From a virus: 24,736 bases of DNA. Under the pieces are notes generated by a model. That model was not told the DNA's origin and did not search any database. It was given only the letters and a program-made list of their open reading frames with translations. Of the stretch, positions 21,928 through 24,736 are shown in pieces. The stretch spans positions 1 to 24,736 of the IMG/VR virus record IMGVR_UViG_3300013307_000047. The stretch is one strand, 5' to 3'. Made by a program: the position numbers and the translations under genes. How positions within the stretch are numbered: position 1 is the stretch's first letter; every line of letters starts with the position of its first letter.

Positions 21928-22563
21928 CTAATTCGCAGTTTTTTTTGGTTTGGGGAAGTAGTCAGCAGTAAATTCATCTAGCGGCATTTCAAAGAAAAAA
22001 CGAAATGCATCTTCTTTTTTACAGTTCAACCAGTCTTCTCGATATTCTTCAGGGATTACAATAATCGATCGCTTCTCATCTTCTGGCTTATGAAACTGCG
22101 ACATGAAAGGGTGGTTATCAGCATTGATAGTAAGCATAGACATCGATCTGACTTGCTGCCCATCGATCACAGTTGAATCGTAAATTGCAGCTACTGTAAA
22201 CGGCATGCCATCTTCTCTAAAAATTCCCCATCTTTCTGCTTTTCCATTTACGTATCTAGGCTCATAAATCTTTTCGACTGGTATTAGTGCAAATTGGCTT
22301 TTAGACCATGCGTGTCGGAAGCTCGGCTTTTTATCTACCGTTTCAGTTCTAGCGTTATACGTATACTTTGAGAATTTAAGGTCATGGTTCCATGGTGGAA
22401 TCATACCGAACTTAACTTGGCGCCATTCTATATGGCCATCTTTAGAAAAAATAAGAGGGCAGTCATAGCCGGGATAAACATCAGCTTTATACTCAAAAGT
22501 AGGTTCGAATAGATCTAGCAGATGCACCCGGTCTTTACTAATAGGCTCATAGTTTGCACACAT
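21928..22563 (-). CDS. SRAP/YedK-type abasic-site-binding protein
   Basis: This 211-residue protein belongs to the SOS response-associated peptidase (SRAP, YedK/HMCES) family, which crosslinks to abasic sites in single-stranded DNA and shields them. Cys2 is exposed after Met removal (MCANYEP). The other active-site residues are visible: Asn70 (YTYNARTET), Glu101 (IYEPRY) and His158 (MSQFHKPEDEKRS). Spacing is close to E. coli YedK. The family's frequent HxRMP is replaced by HKPED, a common variant. The ribosome binding site AAGGGGA is upstream of ATG 22563. It is co-directional with umuD, which lies about 150 bases downstream behind its own promoter. The two form a DNA-damage-tolerance group. 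Confidence 0.88.
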   Translation of the reverse strand: MCANYEPISKDRVHLLDLFEPTFEYKADVYPGYDCPLIFSKDGHIEWRQVKFGMIPPWNHDLKFSKYTYNARTETVDKKPSFRHAWSKSQFALIPVEKIYEPRYVNGKAERWGIFREDGMPFTVAAIYDSTVIDGQQVRSMSMLTINADNHPFMSQFHKPEDEKRSIIVIPEEYREDWLNCKKEDAFRFFFEMPLDEFTADYFPKPKKTAN

Positions 22564-22638
22564 AGACTTTTCCCCTTTTTTATTCCATCTTAGTAGTTTT
22601 TATGATCAATGGCTATTTTTGAAACTTAGGTAAAGTCA

Positions 22639-22655
22639 TTTGAGAGTTGCTCAAA
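22639..22655. repeat. 17-bp inverted repeat upstream of the SRAP gene
   Basis: TTTGAG and CTCAAA are perfect 6-bp arms around AGTTG, about 75 bases upstream of the SRAP start. It does not match the umu operator. It could be an operator for this gene, but no clear promoter was placed around it. Confidence 0.35.
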
Positions 22656-22662
22656 ATTTTAT

Positions 22663-22692
22663 ACAAAAGCCACTTAAAAAAGGAGCTTTTGT
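22663..22692. repeat. Inverted repeat downstream of the membrane-protein gene
   Basis: ACAAAAGC and GCTTTTGT are perfect 8-bp arms with a 14-base loop. It lies just after the leftward membrane-protein gene. The large loop and lack of a long T-run make it a weak terminator candidate. Confidence 0.35.
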
Positions 22693-22705
22693 TGAATCAT
22701 AAAGT

Positions 22706-23140
22706 TTAGCTTATTAGTGGTCTTTTATTATTGAACTCAATATGGGAGGATAGAAGATCAAAACCAAAGGCAAGAAAGCCAAAATGCCAATAAATATTAA
22801 AAACACTGCTTGGTAGACCTGTTACAAAATTTCCAATTACAAGTAAACCTAAACCAATGAAAGCATAACCACAAAAGAACAAAGTATTTGGTAAATAATT
22901 GTCTAGGTAAAATAGAGATTGTTCAATTAAAGCTACAAAGAAGTAAATTATAAATGCAAGTCCAATACATCCTAATATATAGACCATAATTTTAATAAAC
23001 AAGGAATCTCCAAGTGTACTTAAAGTTAGGAACAGTGGATCCTTGGACATTGCCAATTCAGTCAAAATTGCACATAAAAATAAAGGTACACAAAGATGCT
23101 TTCTTAGTTTTGATAAGTCCATAAGTGTAGTTGAGAACAT
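22706..23140 (-). CDS. Membrane protein of unknown function
   Basis: I do not recognise this 144-residue protein. Four hydrophobic segments are visible at about residues 16-32, 47-74, 85-105 and 112-133, joined by short charged loops, so it should be an inner-membrane protein. There is no signal peptide with a cleavage site. AAGGAG lies 9 bases before ATG 23140, and a perfect TATAAT occurs at 23198-23203 on the - strand without a good -35. It lies near the predicted prophage end, where lysogenic-conversion or exclusion genes are common. Nothing in the sequence shows its job. Confidence 0.65.
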   Translation of the reverse strand: MFSTTLMDLSKLRKHLCVPLFLCAILTELAMSKDPLFLTLSTLGDSLFIKIMVYILGCIGLAFIIYFFVALIEQSLFYLDNYLPNTLFFCGYAFIGLGLLVIGNFVTGLPSSVFNIYWHFGFLAFGFDLLSSHIEFNNKRPLIS

Positions 23141-23221
23141 ATATGATTTCTCCTTGATGAGTTTTTGTATAATTAGTTTAGGTCTTTTATTTGCGTCATT
23201 ATAAAACTAAATAGGACTATT

Positions 23222-23400
23222 TTATTGAGCCCAGTGGTCCACATGATCTGCCCACCATAACTTCGTTTCATTATTTAGCTTCGTATCAAGCTCATCACCA
23301 TATAATTATTCTTTAAACCCAATGACCAACCTGACTCTTTAAAGAATGGTTCACCATACTTAATTGTATGTTCGATATAAAAATAGACCCAATCTTTCAT
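23222..23400 (-). pseudogene. Frameshifted gene remnant
   Basis: From ATG 23400 the frame reads MKDWVYFYIEHTIKYGEPFF and on to LKNNYM, then stops at 23275 after unrelated residues. One frame over, the sequence continues YGDELDTKLNNETKLWWADH and ends at TAA 23222. The two halves make one plausible protein of about 59 residues if a single base was lost near 23292-23300. No ribosome binding site is evident. The family is not recognised; Trp-rich acidic small proteins like this include immunity proteins, but that is only resemblance. Confidence 0.5.
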
Positions 23401-23586
23401 TCGTAAATTCTCAATTATTCAACTTGCGATTTAATATTTTAGGGGCCAATTAATTAGGCCTACTTCTTACAATGTTAGCTCAATCTTACAAACTTTTTCT
23501 TCTGCTATTTAATTTGAGTCTGATTTTTAAAAGTTAGATATCTTTTTTGATCCAAGTGAACATAATTTAATCGGCAAAAATTCTTC

Positions 23587-23606
23587 TAGTACAAATGATC
23601 GTACTA
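23587..23606. repeat. Inverted repeat in the prophage-edge spacer
   Basis: TAGTAC and GTACTA are perfect 6-bp arms around an 8-base spacer. No gene or promoter is close enough to assign it. Confidence 0.3.
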
Positions 23607-23674
23607 AAAATGTTCAATGATTTTAGTTAAATACAGGTTACAAAGAGCTTTTAGGACAAAATTAAATAGGTTTT

Positions 23675-23737
23675 TTACGGTATGAATTATTGCGGTATCA
23701 GATTGTACTGGAAAAAATACCGTAAAGATTACGGTAA
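23675..23737. repeat. Cluster of four 9-bp repeats (TTACGGTAT-like)
   Basis: Copies are TTACGGTAT (23675-23683), TTGCGGTAT (23690-23698), inverted ATACCGTAA (23717-23725) and TTACGGTAA (23729-23737). The last two form a perfect palindrome with 8-bp arms TACCGTAA/TTACGGTA around AGA. Such clusters bind a protein cooperatively; next to a tRNA integration site, integrase arm-type or excisionase sites are the natural guess. Confidence 0.6.
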
Positions 23738-23837
23738 CTGTTGGAACGTTTTGGTACTTTATGACACTAATTAGAGTTTTTTATAGTAGTGATATCAATG
23801 GTTTCGGTAAGAATTGATACTTGCTGAAACTAAAAAT

Positions 23838-23914
23838 TGGTGCGCCCGGCGGGGATCGAACCCACGACCCCAGGTTTCGGAAACCTGTACTCTATCCAAC
23901 TGAGCTACGAGCGC
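23838..23914 (-). tRNA. tRNA-Arg, anticodon CCG
   Basis: Read on the - strand, the gene starts GCGCTCG and ends CGGGCGC plus A and the encoded CCA. All seven acceptor pairs form (one is T-G). The D-arm has AGCTCAGTTGGATAGAG, and the T-arm has GGTTCGATCCC. The anticodon stem CAGGT/ACCTG holds the loop TTCCGAA with anticodon CCG, which reads CGG as Arg. The 3' end faces the prophage, which fits integration into the tRNA 3' half with the gene kept intact. Confidence 0.95.
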
Positions 23915-23927
23915 ATGCGTGGGGCAC

Positions 23928-23956
23928 ATCATAGGAAAAAAACACTGGCAGGTAAA
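23928..23956 (-). promoter_or_regulatory. tRNA-Arg promoter
   Basis: Read leftward, the -35 TTTACC (23951-23956) and the -10 TATGAT (23928-23933) are separated by 17 bases. A G/C-rich stretch (GTGCCCC) follows the -10, as is usual for stable-RNA promoters. The tRNA starts 13 bases beyond the -10. Confidence 0.6.
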
Positions 23957-24014
23957 GCACGAAATACGTGCCAAGTGAATTTAATGCTTAATTAAACAGC
24001 AAGTTGTTTAATAT

Positions 24015-24647
24015 TTATATACTTTCTTGAATAAGCTGAATTGAATAGTTAATTGTATGTAAAGCACTTGCAAGTTCCTGAGGAGGAATTCGTGATTCTT
24101 GCAAACTGGTAATCCATTGTATTTGGCATAGTTTAAGCTCTTGTATTGTTGTGGCTTTCTCTATTTTTTGAACTAGTGGTTTAGTCATTAGTCCACAATA
24201 ACTGCTAAGCGTTTTCATCATTAATAGTTGTATTTCTTCGAAAGAAAGAGCCTTAGAAGGTATTATTGGTTGAAAATATGTAGTACTGGACTGATCTAAA
24301 GTTTTTTGTTCGGAAAGCTGAATTTCTCCAACAATATTTGGGGAATGTGCTATGGAGCTACCAACAGATTCTTTTTGATTTTCTTCTACTTTATTTATTG
24401 ATGATGTTTTTAAAATAATTTCTTCATCAGTTAACGTTTTTGTAGAGGCAGTTGGGGCAATAAGCTCTAAGTCGATAAGCTGTTGAATCAATTCCGGAGA
24501 AGCAATGCGTTTTTTAAATTCACCATTTAAGTTTTGAAAATCTTCATGGTCTATTAAGAGTAATAAACGTCTTTGTTTTGCATTTAAAACAATATTGCGT
24601 TGTTGAAGCGCAACTTTCCCTAAATTGGTTCTATAAAAACCAGCCAT
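24015..24647 (-). CDS. Conserved hypothetical chromosomal protein, winged-helix-like N-terminus
   Basis: This 210-residue protein starts at ATG 24647 (MAGFYRTNLGKVALQQRN) with GGGGAA upstream. The frame continues ten codons further, but those lie against a palindrome and lack a ribosome binding site. Residues 5-60 (LGKVALQQRNIVLNAKQRRLLLLIDHED, then LIQQLIDLELIAP) resemble the short winged-helix-like N-terminus of many proteobacterial hypothetical proteins. Residues 65-130 are low-complexity and polar, probably a linker. Residues 140-210 are helical. Lying beyond the tRNA, it is probably host core genome rather than phage. The function is unknown. Confidence 0.7.
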   Translation of the reverse strand: MAGFYRTNLGKVALQQRNIVLNAKQRRLLLLIDHEDFQNLNGEFKKRIASPELIQQLIDLELIAPTASTKTLTDEEIILKTSSINKVEENQKESVGSSIAHSPNIVGEIQLSEQKTLDQSSTTYFQPIIPSKALSFEEIQLLMMKTLSSYCGLMTKPLVQKIEKATTIQELKLCQIQWITSLQESRIPPQELASALHTINYSIQLIQESI

Positions 24648-24668
24648 TATGTTTCCCCAATATATCAG

Positions 24669-24695
24669 ACTGTTCAATTTTCTGAGTTGAACAGT
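24669..24695. repeat. Perfect palindrome upstream of the chromosomal gene
   Basis: ACTGTTCAA and TTGAACAGT form perfect 9-bp arms around a 9-base spacer, 22 bases upstream of ATG 24647. On the + strand GCTGTTTTT follows, so it could also act as a terminator for rightward transcription; otherwise it may be an operator or leader hairpin. Confidence 0.5.
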
Positions 24696-24736
24696 GCTGT
24701 TTTTAATAAAATATAAATGGGGTTAACCATAAAACT

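Larger units (their letters stand above)
23141..23837. other. Gene-poor, AT-rich region at the prophage edge
   Basis: Apart from the remnant at 23222-23400, no credible coding frame is seen in these about 700 bases. It contains a palindrome with TAGTAC/GTACTA arms (23587-23606), a cluster of four 9-bp TTACGGTAT-like repeats (23675-23737), and a possible fifth, weaker copy (TTTCGGTAA, 23802-23810). It ends at the 3' end of a tRNA gene. Confidence 0.7.

Noticed and set aside
23141-23837. CRISPR array or small RNA in the gene-poor region
   Set aside because: The repeats are only 9 bp, irregularly spaced and in both orientations. No regular repeat-spacer pattern or clear promoter-terminator unit is seen.

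Overview
The window is the right-hand (late) part of an integrated, contractile-tailed (myovirus-type) prophage, followed by a short stretch of host chromosome. The low G+C content, the phage gene families, the divergent umuDC operon and the two tail-fibre N-termini all point to Acinetobacter (A. baumannii / A. calcoaceticus complex). That assignment comes from recognising protein families, not from a database search.

Layout. Positions 1-3137 hold the end of a capsid cement gene, the DUF2184-type major capsid gene, an unrecognised coiled-coil gene, and head-tail connector/completion genes. Positions 3141-8310 hold tail genes in assembly order: terminator, sheath (DUF3383), tube (DUF3277), a chaperone with a -1 frameshift extension, and a short tape measure that carries a SleB-like peptidoglycan hydrolase domain. 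Positions 8300-9139 hold a two-gene insertion (moron): a leftward DUF1311/LprI-type secreted protein and a rightward secreted cysteine-containing protein, closed by a terminator. Positions 9157-13835 hold the baseplate: Dit-like, plug, hub, spike with a terminal HxH motif, gp25-like, gpJ-like and DUF2612/gpI-like. Positions 13828-18207 hold a small fibre and a 1235-residue fibre/spike with tandem internal repeats and an Asp-box C-terminus. Positions 18307-19410 hold lysis genes: holin, GH19 endolysin and a tiny lipoprotein.

From 19427 to 23140 all genes run leftward: umuD-umuC plus a third unrecognised gene (with an RxxxxH motif) in one operon, an SRAP/YedK-type gene, and a membrane protein. 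The umu promoter overlaps a near-perfect 23-bp palindrome, which fits a self-controlled DNA-damage operator. Positions 23141-23837 hold no intact gene; they contain a frameshifted remnant, a cluster of four 9-bp repeats and two further palindromes. A tRNA-Arg(CCG) gene at 23838-23914 has its 3' end facing the prophage and is the likely integration site. A probable core chromosomal gene follows.

How it works together. The rightward genes build the capsid, tail, baseplate and fibres and then lyse the cell. At least seven hairpin/T-tract units sit inside this rightward array, most of them directly before a ribosome binding site, which implies antitermination or segmental expression. The leftward genes look like lysogeny/accessory functions tied to DNA damage. 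Integrase, immunity region, terminase and portal are not in the window and should lie to the left.
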